A DNA stretch of 64,000 nucleotides, taken from the NCBI GenBank assembly GCA_033675265.1, contig JAUJYZ010001036.1:81001-145000 (forward strand), given 5' to 3'. The DNA is from Actinostola sp. cb2023 (taxonomy: Eukaryota; Cnidaria; Anthozoa; Actiniaria; Actinostolidae). Of the stretch, positions 33,410 to 45,208 are shown piece by piece. The notes under the pieces were generated by a model. That model ran no database searches. It was not told the DNA's origin and saw nothing but the letters and a program-made list of their open reading frames with translations. Each line of letters starts with the position of its first letter. Positions within the stretch are counted from its first letter, which is position 1. A program made the position numbers and the translations under genes.

Positions 33410-34060
33410 AGGGTTTCCAGTTCGAGGCGAAGCCGAGGACTGGAAACTCCGTCTAGTCCGAATTCGAGGTTTTGAAACGACTTCTCATACTCATTAATTA
33501 TTACATGCAATGGCCTAAAGGCAATAAATAAAGAGTTGCAAGATTTTAGCCCGGAAAAGCAAGAATTCCAGTCTGCATATTCTCTGCTCATGCACAGAGT
33601 CGAGTACATCGTATATAAAGAATATCCCACATGTGTTGGACTCTTGAGTAGCATGAAATAGAGCCTGCTTTCAGATTGAATCTCATTCGGACAGAGTGGT
33701 ACTTTCGGACAGAGTGGTACTCTGTCCAAGGTCCCGATGATTGTTATACGAGGGATAAGAACTCACTTTGAAATGCATTTCAAAGTACTCTTGAGCGGAG
33801 GACTTTCCGGGGTTTCCAGGTCCATCATGTGACCGGATTTGATGCACCGGATTGGCTGGTTACCTCATGAATAATTAATGAGTTTGAGAATCAATTTTAT
33901 ACAACCCTCAGGCCTATGGGATGTACAGTATATGGCTAAAAGCCTTGGTTCTCTGTACTAATAGATAGCTTAATCATGTACAAATACAGAAGAGATCTTT
34001 ATTACTGCATATCATATTAAAACATTAGCATTTTATGATTCAGGATTTTAAAAAGAGTTT
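33410..34060. other. Intergenic repeats between EXOC4 and FAM136A
   Basis: Contains a hairpin (GACTAGACAGGGTTTCCAGT against ACTGGAAACTCCGTCTAGTC) and TCATTAATTATT/AATAATTAATGAG, inverted at 33490 and 33870, suggesting one decayed element. No gene is seen. Confidence 0.4.
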
Positions 34061-34128
34061 TCACTGACTGTGGAATTATTTTGAGACGTTTTGTTTCAGA
34101 TACTAGAACCTTCATCAGTCGGGTGTTA

Positions 34129-34397
34129 CAGTGCGACTACACCAACCAAGGCCACCCAAACAAATTTTGAATTAAATTTTCTAATCACATTTGTGACGCT
34201 GAATAACAGAATGATGTTGAATTCTACAATTTAAACTGTTTCTTGTTCACTCTTGATCATATACATACACATATATAGTAAAATATATGCTTTTAAAGCG
34301 AAAATTTGTGCAGATTCTATTGTTTAAATACTCAATTGTGATTGGATAATTTGTATGAAAATTTGTTTGGGTGGCCTTGGTTGGTGTAGTCACACTG
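34129..34397. mobile_element. 269-bp Tc1/mariner-like MITE
   Basis: Ends CAGTGCGACTACACCAACC and complement with arms of about 45 bp, flanked by TA on both sides. Confidence 0.8.
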
Positions 34398-34399
34398 TA

Positions 34400-35549
34400 A
34401 TGGACTTGATGGACACATGGATGCATTTATATTAGAATATAAATAGTGAAAATACTACTCCTGAAATGTTCATTTGTAGTACTGTACTGTTGCTTTCGAT
34501 TTTCCACAAAATTTTGTCAACCTCGGGGTGTGCCTTATCCTTATACATGTTTTTTTTGTACCGGTCTGAAATAGCCTAATTTGAACAAATGCAGACGCAA
34601 AGGTTTTAGGGCTCACAATTACCCAACAGAAAACAGTATCAGAAGAATAGTTTGACACAATAAATAGTCCCGATAGTAACATATTCCCAGTACCTACAAT
34701 ACACATGAATATATAATGAGATATGGATGGTTGAAAAATGTCTGCTGTCCACTCTCAATATTCATGCGTATGAGGTAACACACCACATCATGCAGGGGGT
34801 GCGAGGGTGGGTAGCCAACCAACACTTGAAGTCGTTGGAACAAGTGAGCACAATGGAAGGAGTGGCTTTAATATATGCAAGCAATGCATTGTGGGATATC
34901 TATTGTTATTCTAATTTCCATGCTTTATTTCCGGTACTGAGAAATGTAGTTCCCTGGCAATATTTATATCAAATACATGCACTCTATAAATGTAGTTCAA
35001 TACATTATTATGCAGTTTATTGAAGTTATAGATTGTTCTGTGAAGATAGTACAGTGCATGAAAGCAGTGATGATATTCCTGAACTACTGTGGGTTTTGTA
35101 CAATGTACAGTCAGCAATTAGAGTGCAGATACTACAATGTACCCATGAAAAACAGTTCCAAAGGCTTTAGGGGTTTGATATACATGTAGCACCAAAATAT
35201 CAATTTTAATAATAATTATTAATAATTTATTTCTTCAATTTAATAAAAAAAACAGCACATTCCAGAATATCTCAATTTTAACATACAATTAAGAATTTTG
35301 AATACAAAACAAAACGTTTGATCATAATATTCTTGTTGAATATAAAATAATTTCATGGGTTTAGTGTGTCTGCACTCTTAGGCCTACTGTAGTTCAGACG
35401 TCGTGCTAATCATGAGCCGTTCTCATTTAAAACAATAGATAATGGGGCGGCTTCTTTTGAAGTAATTAAGAATGTTCAGCTCTTGGAAAGTACAGTGTTT
35501 GAATTAGGCCTTAGTTGAAAATTAAAAATCCTAATAAATTCCATTCTTT
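34400..35549. other. Intergenic, no gene seen
   Basis: AT-rich with short frames only. The FAM136A polyadenylation site probably lies in the right part. Confidence 0.4.
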
Positions 35550-35756
35550 TTACTTGACTGCTTTTGCAGACTCTGAAATCACTTTTTTCATTTTGTCAAA
35601 CATGTGTTGTGCTATTGTCATATGTGAAGCACAACAATTCCCTACACATTTTTCTACTTGTTGCTGGAAAATTGCAATGTCTGCTTGACTAGTATTGGTG
35701 TCTACTTTGTCTTGTACTTTATCTTGACATTCTTGAGCACAGCGACTAATACGACC
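35550..35756 (-). CDS. FAM136A: FAM136A exon 3
   Basis: Sixty-eight codons plus TAA after an acceptor ending TTAG. Carries the last two CX3C motifs (CAQEC, CVGNC) and a Lys-rich C-terminus. Confidence 0.92.
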   Translation of the reverse strand, partial: GRISRCAQECQDKVQDKVDTNTSQADIAIFQQQVEKCVGNCCASHMTIAQHMFDKMKKVISESAKAVK

Positions 35757-38700
35757 CTAAAAGTGAATGAATTATTAATAAATTAATAATAATAACTTTA
35801 TTTATTTATTACTGTGTGTTATTTTACAAGATTTATACGTATCCTCTGCACCCATTTGCACGCTGAAAACTGATTGGCTGAAAACTGCTTTATCAGAGAA
35901 CGGAGCCGTTTGATGATGCCATTTTTCGGCTGTTTTGTTTGTATAGGAAAAAGACCAAAATTCTGAAGAAAACACAGGCAGCGTGTGCTCAATGGCATAA
36001 CTGGTGTGAGTATACGTAGTTGAGTAGCACAAGTCATACACTTCACTCGCAAAAATTTTTATTGAAAAACACAACAGAATCCTCAAAATTCTTGCCATAT
36101 TTTCACCATTCTTGTTCTTTTTTTGATCAAAAATCCATAGTTTCTAAAGATCATAAAGCAAATAGGACAGCATCAACCATTGCTCCGTTCAGTAATACAG
36201 CACTTAGGAAGTGAAGAGAGCACCCTACACTTATTTCGTGCTCTCGTCACTTCCTGCATGCTTTATTACTGAATGGAGCACAGTTGAAGCTGTTCTATTT
36301 GTTAATTACGGGAGGCCATTGAAGTGTCCCTATAATAATGCCAAGGGATATAATAGTGCCAGTAGGCTAGTTACTCGGGCCCAGGCCGCAGGCCGCCCGA
36401 GTTAGAAAATGCGGATTTCGGTAGTAGTAGTAGTTTTGTTCGGCTTCAAAATGACGAGTATGCGACGTATTTAATCGTATCCGGAGTTTCAAGATTACTC
36501 CGCAGATTTGAAAAGATAAAGGAGACACAGGACTCAAGTAGATTATGAATCTTAGTTTTGAAAGCAGCTGTAGATCTTCAAGCTATTAAAAGGTCAGGAT
36601 TCTAGTTCATCGTTCAATGACTAGAAGTGGTAAAAGGACTAGAAGCTCGCTTAAAATATATATTTTTTAAAACAAACGCGAGGCCGTTATCGGAACCATC
36701 TGACCTATGCAACCTCAAGACGTATCATGATCGTACTCACCGGACTAATAGTCTCCCTCGTCACTCAACTGTCACTGATTGTCATGACGTCAGAGAAATT
36801 ATATTGTATTGAAGAAGATGTCCTTGTTTTATTCGACGTTCGAACCGTAACTCGAACCCGAACTCGATTCCAAACTCGACGTTTCGGGATCTGAAGCTAG
36901 AGAGGGGGCCTTTACACAAACTCATCAAAATCAAATCAATTGAACTCAAAGTCAAAAGGTAATCAAATGAACTCAAAGGCAAATCAAATGAACTCGACAC
37001 ATACATGTATATACATAGTCTCCCTCGTCACGCAACTGTCAGTCATTGTCAGGTCTCTCCTCGCGCAGCTGACATTGTCCTTGTTCTTCAACCAACTGGC
37101 ATTCATTTTCAAGTACTTCCTCGAACAACTGACATTTTCCTTTTCACAATGCCCGAGTGAACGCTCATTGAGCGTCTTGTTGTTGATGTGAATACAAGTC
37201 GTTTCACACAGTTCACTTTTTGCTGTCGGTTACTCCCCTATATACATGTACACTGTAAGCTATGCCTGATGTGACTATAGGGTATAGTTTGCAGCTATTG
37301 TATTGTGGATCAGAATGCCATAAAGCGGGGTGTAGCCAGGATTTTCCATTGGGGGGGTCACACTCCATATCGTTCACCACCAAATCCCCCTCTTCCCCTC
37401 CTCAAGCATATAAATTTAAAGAGTAGACCCAGGGGAAGGGGGGCCACAGGCACCCTGGGATCCCCCTGTCTGCCTACGCCCCTGTAAAGAGATAACCTAG
37501 TGCAAACCATACCTGAAATCTACCAAGTTCCTGTTCAATATATTTGTGCATTTCCTGTAAAGGCTGAAAACATCTGTTCATACATTGCTGTACACTTTCT
37601 TTGCTGGCTGTTTTACTCTCACAACATTTGGACGCACATATATGAGAACTCCCCTGTGGAAATTAAATAGTTGTATGTCTATTTTACTCTCCTCCATGGG
37701 CATAGTAAAATATAGTTAATGGTACCCGAGCCAGCAGGTCACGGGTTACGTCTATCAGGTTTCAGGCTAAGCGCACACGTTCAAGGCCGATCAAGGTCAC
37801 TTTCATTACCACTATTCTTGTCTGGCTTTCGGGTTTTCCCAACTTCTATCACTGCCTTGCATTGGTCAGTGATTTGCGTTTATAAACTATAAAGCATTCA
37901 TGTCTCTCTGATAGCGCACGTGCCGTCTAGGTTTACTTTAGTACAGCCTTTAGCATTGGCTAGGTCTTTGCACCTATTGAGCAACTGTCTGGCTATAAAA
38001 GCAAGTCAATATAGAATAAATACTCATATCTGCAAGCCTTGCTGCACAGTAACAATATAGTTCAAATAATTTTCCCACCCACCCTCCCTAGTTTGGGTGC
38101 CAATCATTGACATTGTAATATTGTAAATGGAGTTTATTGCTTAATAAACTGGGGTTACCCCTTCGGTTGGCGGTTAAGTCTGTCTGGCGACTTTCCCAAG
38201 CGTATTTTGCTAGCTGGTTAGCATGCTATTAATAGTGATGTCATTGGTATGTCATTGCGTTCGACCTGCCAATACCCTTGTCCGATCCAGCACGCGGAGT
38301 GCTGGGGAGATGAGTGAGGCTTTAAAAGGTCATGTTTGTTGTTATGTTTTGCACTAAGGGAGTCGTCACGCCAGGCTTGCCACGCCATCAGTTGGGCTCA
38401 TTCCCCCAATTATATGCCACAAATATGTGTACTGTTTTTGATGTGTAATAATGGGTGGTTGTTAAATACTGTGAGAAGTGACATTAACATGTAATATAAT
38501 TAGCCACTTTGGAAACGAGTAAAGGACTGGGAACAAGCTTTTAGAATTAATCTAATTAAGAAATGAACCCCATCACAAGAAAGAGCATATCAGAACTAGA
38601 AAGTTTCTGGAATTTGATAGGGTTTGGACAAGTAGCAAATGAACTACAGACATTAAAAAAATGCAAAGAAATGTGCTTGTCCCCTGTATATAACCATACA

Positions 38701-41005
38701 TTTCTTTGTAAATTTTGGGATGTTTGGAAAGCTGTTACTCGTTCAATATCTAACTAAACCTAACAAAACTTTGTAAACTTACTAATCCTGGCATGCTCTT
38801 TCTTGTGATGGGGTTCATTTTTTAATTAGATTAATTCTAAAAACTCATTCCCAGTAAATTACTTGTTTCTAAAGTGGCTTACTACAATAAAAGTTAATGA
38901 TGTTTCATCCTTCAACTGTGAAACCTAACTCGAGCATAAAATTTGGAAAATATGTTCAAGATAAAACTTTGCTGAATTTTTTTCAATATTTTCAGATGGA
39001 GTCGTAACCTCTGACTTTAATAGATCATCCTGAAACCTATGCAACCCGGCGTAATGCAATTGATAAAAATTGATGATCGATTTAAATCAATATCAATCGA
39101 TTACAATTGATATCAATAATTATTAATTGATTGATGTTGATAATCGATAGGTAATATTATTGATGAACCAAAGATTTGTGACCTTATATTACTCGGCGGG
39201 GCTGCCTGTGGCAGACGCCGAGTTTAAAAATGGGCTTTCTTTTTCTTCGTCCGTCACAAAATGGCAAGTCGTCATCACAACGCATGCGCTCAAACGTACA
39301 TGTATATCGCAGGCTCATACGAGACGTGCACGTTTGACTCATTCGATTCGATGAGAATCTTCCTCTTTCGGACAAAGCTCATGACAGACTGAAGTCATTT
39401 TGTCGATAACTGATCGCTTGCTGGTAGATACTCTCAGAGAATGATCACTATTTTCTACAAGTAACTCAACAAAGCCAATAAGACGACCGCACTGCGAAAG
39501 TAATCGTAACGAGACGTTGTCTAGACATCACTCACAACAACATAACACCCGCCGAGAAAACGTTCTCAGAGCGTCTTGTTGATTGAAAATTAGATCAATT
39601 CAATTTCTTTGCGGTAACCAAATTCGATCCAGAGCTTATACCAATCGATATCAATCGATGCCAATTTCATGATGTCAATAGATGAGGACAAATTTGTGAC
39701 CATCGATTGGTCATCGATTGACCGATACCAATTGAGTAATTTTAATAATAATATTAAATAATAAGCTTAATTTTATCAATTGATATCGATTTATCGATTG
39801 CATTTCCGATCATCGATTGCACACGCCGGGTTAAATTATAGTAAGCTTAATTTCGTATACTGACTAAGTCTTAAAGGGGCAGTGTCAAGCCATATGACCG
39901 CGCAAGCCTGGGTACGAAGAAGCGAGAAATAATAAAAGTCCACCGTGGACTTTTATTATTAGCGATGTTTTCAATCCGTTTCCATCGACATTAATCATGT
40001 TGTTCAAGCGTCTAATGGATCACTAGTAATTATTCAAAGCATGTTCTTCATTTTCAACAATTCCTAGTGGAGATTATTTCATCTTAGAACTGACTTTGAA
40101 GCCGTTGAAAAAAGTGTCGAACAGCCGTAGAGTCAGCCCGCCATCATCCTCGAGTGAAGAAAACCGAATTGTAAACCGGCCATTCTGATCGATTGCGAAG
40201 GAATCTTGATCATCAATCGTAGGTGCAGTACTGTTCATGACTTTTGAAGAGAAAAACTCACGTAGAACGACTTGTAAACCCGGTGAGCTTCCCACCATCT
40301 ATTTATGTGTTGGGCTTCCTGTGTTTTATTTGATCGGCCGTTGGAAAATGATATCGCCGTGAATTCACATCTAGAATTCACTCCTTTTGATATATTGAAG
40401 TTCTAATATTGCTTTCTAAATAAAGATTAGTATCTACATGAGTCCTGTAGGTCATTTATTTAGCGATTAGAACGGTTTTAGGGGGGGTTTTGTAACTCGC
40501 TACCGGGCAAGGTAGGCTTCTCAACCGAGTGTTATTGTTTTGATTTTAATGCGCATGCGTGAGGCTTGACACTGCCCCTTTAAGTTATATAAGCTTAATT
40601 TAACTTAAAATATCGACTAATAACCTTTGGTACATGTAGTAGAGTGCTATTAAACTAAAACTTATGAGCTTTATAATTATGCTGTACGTGTAGCTATCTC
40701 CTGAATATAAACGAGACACCTATGATCTCTTCCCCTACCTCAGTGTCGGTCAGTGATGGTTTTCATTATCTGAGGCTATACATTGAATTTTGAGCTCAAA
40801 TAGCAAATTAATATGGTGACACATTTCAATACGCAAATTGCAGGTCTATAATTTCTGAATCAGTGAATCTACTGCAACTGGCGTTATACCAATGTATTTA
40901 TGATGATAAATGTCTCACCTGTATCGGTCTAAGATGGTCTCGTTCAATGATTTCCAACGATCTTTCTAATTCTTGTTTCACACGTGCTTCTGCTGCGGCA
41001 GCCAT
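35550..41005 (-). CDS. FAM136A: FAM136A-like mitochondrial protein, 3 exons
   Basis: A 144-residue protein (human homologue 138) encoded on the minus strand in exons 41005-40919, 37653-37513 and 35756-35550, all in phase 0 with GT..AG introns. Four CX3C motifs are visible, at Cys 35/39, 53/57, 82/86 and 113/117, the twin-CX3C pattern of small proteins imported into the mitochondrial intermembrane space. Motifs SKCCES, QQCMNRC, LGRFQ and VEKCV match the family, which is mitochondrial with no settled biochemical role. The start ATG sits in a YY1-like context, 92 bp from the divergent glycosyltransferase ATG. The introns (3.3 and 1.8 kb) are filled with foldback elements. It ends tail to tail with EXOC4. 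Confidence 0.93.
36159..36301. mobile_element. 143-bp near-perfect palindrome MITE
   Basis: CAAATAGGACAGCATCAACC and CCGTTCAGTAATACAGCA pair with the right arm; lies in FAM136A intron 2. Confidence 0.78.
36371..36403. repeat. GC-rich hairpin
   Basis: TTACTCGGGCCCAGGCCGC is followed by AGGCCGCCCGAGTTA; an isolated GC-rich palindrome. Confidence 0.65.
37513..37653 (-). CDS. FAM136A: FAM136A exon 2
   Basis: Forty-seven codons between acceptor TTTCCACAG and donor CAG|GTATGG. Carries the first two CX3C motifs (CASKC, CMNRC) and ends ELGRFQ. Confidence 0.92.
37750..38420. other. Unassigned intronic stretch, perhaps a retroelement LTR
   Basis: No coding signal. CTATAAAAGC near 37993, AATAAAT at 38017 and AATAAACT at 38143 would suit a decayed LTR, but no boundaries were found. 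Confidence 0.2.
38500..38881. mobile_element. 382-bp MITE
   Basis: Arms of about 95 bp, including TTAGAATTAATCTAATTAA and CCCCATCACAAGAAAGAGCA, are inverted. In FAM136A intron 1. Confidence 0.82.
39043..39832. mobile_element. 790-bp DNA element rich in ATCGAT/CAATTGAT
   Basis: AACCCGGCG and CGCCGGGTT bound it. Both subterminal zones are dense in ATCGAT, ATCAAT and CAATTGAT. A second palindrome (ACTCGGCGGGG ... CCCGCCGAG) lies inside at about 39190-39560. Confidence 0.6.
39875..40579. mobile_element. 705-bp TTAA-flanked element (piggyBac-like)
   Basis: Ends AGGGGCAGTGTCAAGCC and complement, flanked by TTAA at 39871-39874 and 40580-40583. The interior has no recognisable transposase. Confidence 0.78.
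40919..41005 (-). CDS. FAM136A: FAM136A exon 1
   Basis: Twenty-nine codons beginning MAAAAEARVKQELERSLE and ending LRPIQ at donor CAG|GTGAGA. ATG is the complement of 41003-41005. Confidence 0.9.
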
Positions 41006-41097
41006 CTTGAACACACAGGAAGCCCGTCTCTCTTGATTATCTCTTCCCTGTACGGGAGGTGTAGGGAGAAATTTAACAGCACTGAAGATATCAAGAA
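41006..41097. promoter_or_regulatory. Compact bidirectional promoter of FAM136A and the glycosyltransferase
   Basis: Only 92 bp separate the two divergent start codons. No TATA box is visible. An ACAGGAAG sequence resembles an ETS site, and CAAGATGGCTGCCGC on the minus strand, spanning the FAM136A ATG, resembles a YY1 site. This layout is typical of housekeeping bidirectional promoters. Function is inferred from spacing and motifs only. Confidence 0.55.
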
Positions 41098-41582
41098 ATG
41101 GAGAAGCGTTTTATATGGCTGTTATTTGCTTTGTTTATTGAGGTCTTGTTTTTCATCGCCGTTTTTAATTCCTCCCGTTACTTTAAGAACTTCGTATATT
41201 CGATGGTTCTTCACAAGAAGCATGTTGTACTTGTAGTTGGTGTAATCAGTGCTCCTTCGCTAGTACAACGACGCCAAGCAATACGTAATACTTGGTTCAA
41301 GTTCTGTCACAAGCGACGCGATGTCGTCTGTAAGTTCTTTCTTGACAGTTTAAATGACATGGATCCTGGCATGAATCAGGTTATCGTCAAAGAGAAGACC
41401 ATGCATGGGGATATCGAGTTTATGCACGTACCTCGAGGTGTTAACTTTGGACGAAGAATTTTGTGGCTTCTTGAATGGGCAACTAAGAATTACGTGTTCG
41501 ACTTTGTGTTGAGAGTAGACGATGATGTGTTTGTGTGCTTACAGAGACTACTGTTTGAGCTACCGCATCGACAAGAAAGAAG
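41098..41582 (+). CDS. GT31 glycosyltransferase exon 1
   Basis: Starts at the first ATG after the bidirectional promoter and ends AAAG|GTAACC in phase 2. Holds the signal anchor, RxxIRxTW motif and the DDD metal-binding triad within FVLRVDDDVFVCLQRLL. Confidence 0.85.
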
Positions 41583-41887
41583 GTAACCTTTGTAGTTGCA
41601 ATTATATCATTATGGCTTTACTGATATCGCCTAGAATCAATGACCCGGCATGACTTTTCAAGCTTTGTTTACTCGGGTTTACTGAGTTAACTACTTTTAA
41701 GATACTGCCGCGGTTTCCCGCGCTAATTGAAAAGGCTCTTGGGTCAGTCTGTATATGATTAGATAAACGTAACGTTTTAGAACGTGAAGAATAATTCATT
41801 TAGTTGTAAATATACTAAGGCAAACGACTATAACTGTCCCGCAGTCGATATATGAATATAATAGACCTAGACGCTCTATTAGCGTGA

Positions 41888-42638
41888 ACTCGGGCTTCTT
41901 TAAAAAAAACATGGCCAGTTATTGGTGACAACTAGAAACTCTTCAAATTTTGAACTGACTTACAGGTCTGATTTCTGGGCATTAGTTCAATTTGTTTTTC
42001 ATAGAAATAAAAAATGCGCGTGTTTAACGTCATTTCACTTCCACAAAAATGAGTGAAATTTGACTTCGAATTTCTTCCAAAATAAGTTACATCATTGTGA
42101 AACAAAACACCACTTTCTCAGCAAACGTCAATCTCTCTTTTTGACATATTCGTGAAATTTTCTCTCTCTCTTCCTTAAATCTTAGAGCAACGGCCATTTC
42201 AATTCGACTACTTTAGGATCCCTGTTTTTTTTCGAACGCACGACCGATGTTTTAGAGTCTTTTACCACCCCGACGGACCTACAGGCAAAATGTTGCACCG
42301 GTTGCATTCTTTACAAGTCGAAAGTCGCCAAAACTCAGCTTTATTAGCAGGTGCTAGAATCCACGATACGGATAGACCAGAGACACAATCTCACTTTTGA
42401 ATCCGCCATTTTGGAAATCTGCCATCTTTGCCCGATTTTTCATCGTGAAATCGCATCTCTCCCCTGATATATAATCTTACTCCAACAAAATCTTGGTAGA
42501 AAATGGATGGACCCAGACGTAAAGCATGTGCTCAGAACCTACACGCATCAGTGCACAGTAGGGACGGCGATTTGTGACGGAACGACGAAGAAAAAAATCG
42601 GCAAATTATGGCTGGGGCATTCCACAGGAAGCCCGAGT
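41888..42638. mobile_element. Related element with ACTCGGGCTTC ends
   Basis: The interior matches the 355-1245 remnant, but the ends are ACTCGGGCTTC and its complement. It lies in the glycosyltransferase intron. Confidence 0.6.
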
Positions 42639-43363
42639 AACTAGCGGACTTCGTCGGTGTCAAGAATGAAACTTTAACAGCGTGTAAAAAAGGCTCTTAA
42701 ATTTACTAACGTTTCGGACGTCAGTCTGACTGTGGGACAGCGCGGTAGTGTTGTTTCACACTTCTAATACGAGTGGATAGGTAAAACCAGCTCTTAATTG
42801 ATGACACAAATCAATATCTCAAATCAAAAAATGTATGATGCGTTCTCAAGAAAATTATAAAAAAATGTATGGTCGTTAGCGTGTAGCATTGAATCTCAAG
42901 AAACAAGACTTGCAAGCAAGGTACACTCGTTATTATGAGACTGTGTTCATAAAACTATGGTACACACAAGCATGCTTGAAGCATTGAATCCCTGGTCAAA
43001 GAAAACAAGACCTTGCAAGCAAGTGTTAATGGTGTCTGTTCTATGAAAGAACTGTACACTCGTGCTCTGTTGCATTTGTATGATGGACAATTATAGGTTC
43101 CTGTGAAAAATATATTCTATTAAAGTTAATAATTAGAACTATTATCCCATAAAAATATGAAATATACTATTAGGTTATAAATATTTCTGTACCTGGGAAT
43201 TGTTTCATTTTATAAAAAGTACCATTTGAGTCCCTTTTTGATTTTGTTTTTGTTTTTTTGGTTAGGAAATATCCCTGGGAAAAATTTTTCTGATAGTGTA
43301 AATTTTTTTCTGGGAAGACTTCTGGCCGTGTCCCAGGGGACCACTAACCCCTCCTGAGTTTCC

Positions 43364-43424
43364 CTAGTCTCCCTCGCACCGTTTTTAGTTCCGTCACGTA
43401 ACGAGGGATGCGAGGGAGACTAGA
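43364..43424. repeat. 61-bp hairpin (CTAGTCTCCCTCGCA)
   Basis: CTAGTCTCCCTCGCA pairs with TGCGAGGGAGACTAG. The AGTCTCCCTCGT part recurs near 36750 and 37017. Confidence 0.72.
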
Positions 43425-43654
43425 GTTTCCTGGGAATTTGTATATGATGAGTTTGATTTTCGCTTCTAGAAAACCTCTCTTTTCTACCTTGTTCTTCAAG
43501 TACTTTTGATAGTTATTTGAGGGTTTGAGGCGTATTTAGTGGGTACGTTCGGGTCGGTTGGATTTCGATTTGTTTTCGTCTGAACTCAAAGACGTAGCAC
43601 AACCACAGTGTTTACATTCGATCTCGTATGTTTCACCTGTTTCAAGTATACTAG

Positions 43655-43760
43655 CTAGTGGGACACCAAGTGCATGTAACATACGAGATCAAATGTAAAT
43701 CCTGTGGACATAAGTATGTAGGTGAAACAGAGAGGGAAGGAACATTTGAAGAACGTTGAC
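43655..43760 (+). pseudogene. GIY-YIG-like fragment, perhaps Penelope-derived
   Basis: One frame reads TYEIKCKSCGHKYVGETERE, close to the start of the GIY-YIG nuclease domain found in Penelope-like retroelements. A second, shorter copy of the same start (YEIECKHCG) lies inverted just upstream, on the minus strand at about 43590-43640. Both are fragments. Confidence 0.4.
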
Positions 43761-44019
43761 TCTGTTTCTAGCAAAAATCTACAGTAGGATTGCTAATTGG
43801 CCAAGTTATGTTAGTCTTTGAATTATGTCTTTAGTAATGTCATATGTCTTTGTTTTCATAAAACCTCTTCTGTACGTGCAGATAGTCCTAGCGAACGAAA
43901 TGCGTTCTCGGAACCTTGAACGTACGTTGTTGTGGAGTAGTTGTTAATTCCAACAAATTCACAAACCGGCTGTTAGGATAGGCTTTGTTGGTTCCAAGGG
44001 CGCGCGTTTTTCCTCAGTG

Positions 44020-44610
44020 TATGTCATGTCAGTGTATGTCAATTTATGTCAATGTATGTCAATGTGTGTCAGTGTATGTCAGGGTATGTCAGTGTATGTC
44101 AATGTGTGTCAGTGTATGCCAGTGTGTCAGGGTATGTCAATGTGTGTCAATGTATGTCAGTGTGTCAGGGTATGTCAATGTGTGTCAATGTATGTCAGTG
44201 TACATGTATGTCAATGTGTGTCAGTGTATGTCAGTGTGTCAGGGTATGTCAATGTGTGTCAATGTATGTCAGTGTGTCAGGGTATGTCAATGTGTGTCAA
44301 TGTATGTCAGTGTACATGTATGTCAATGTGCATGTCAATGTGTGTCAGTGTATGTCAATGTGTGTCAGTATATGTCAGGGTATGTCAATGTGTGTCAGTG
44401 TGTGTCAGTGTATGTCAATGTGTGTCAGGGTATGTCAATGTGTGTCAGTATATGTCAGGGTATGTCAATGTGTGTCAGTGTATGTCAGGGTATGTCAATG
44501 TGTGTCAGTGTATGTCAGGGTATGTCAATGTGTGTCAGTGTATGTCAGGGTATGTCAATGTGTGTCATTGTATAATATGTCAGGGTATGTCAATGTGTGT
44601 CAGTGTGGAT
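44020..44610. repeat. ATGTCAGTGTG/ATGTCAATGTG minisatellite
   Basis: Roughly 590 bp of 8-bp GTGTATGTC-like units in the glycosyltransferase intron, open in three frames because no unit contains a stop. Confidence 0.92.
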
Positions 44611-44886
44611 AGAACGCAAAACGAAATAAGAGATTTAGCAAAAACAACGTGACGTGAAGAGGATAGCCCGGCTGATTTCCAGACAGAGTTTATGTGTCAT
44701 AAGCTCGTCATCTCGCTTGCACACGATCCATCTGAAATTAATGAAGAGCTTTATTTACTTTGTCGTCGTCGTCATAGAACTGCCGTCCCGATAAAGTTTT
44801 AAGCGCGAAACGATCTCTTCATCTTGTCGTCGCATTGTATGTATTGTCATTGTCATTCTATGTTTTGTGCGCAATATAAATTATTA

Positions 44887-45131
<245 letters not shown>

Positions 45132-45208
45132 GTACTAAATGACTTTATTTCGTCTTGACGGGTGACTTCAATATTGCATGTAATAATTGTGGTGTTGATG
45201 ATGTACAG

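Noticed and set aside
37305..37487. Small frame reading GVARIFHWGGH
   Set aside because: Resembles translations of a common interspersed repeat rather than a protein; no splice context.
43985..44652. Cys/Val/Met/Ser repeat proteins of about 200 residues
   Set aside because: Simple 8-bp unit repeat open in three frames.
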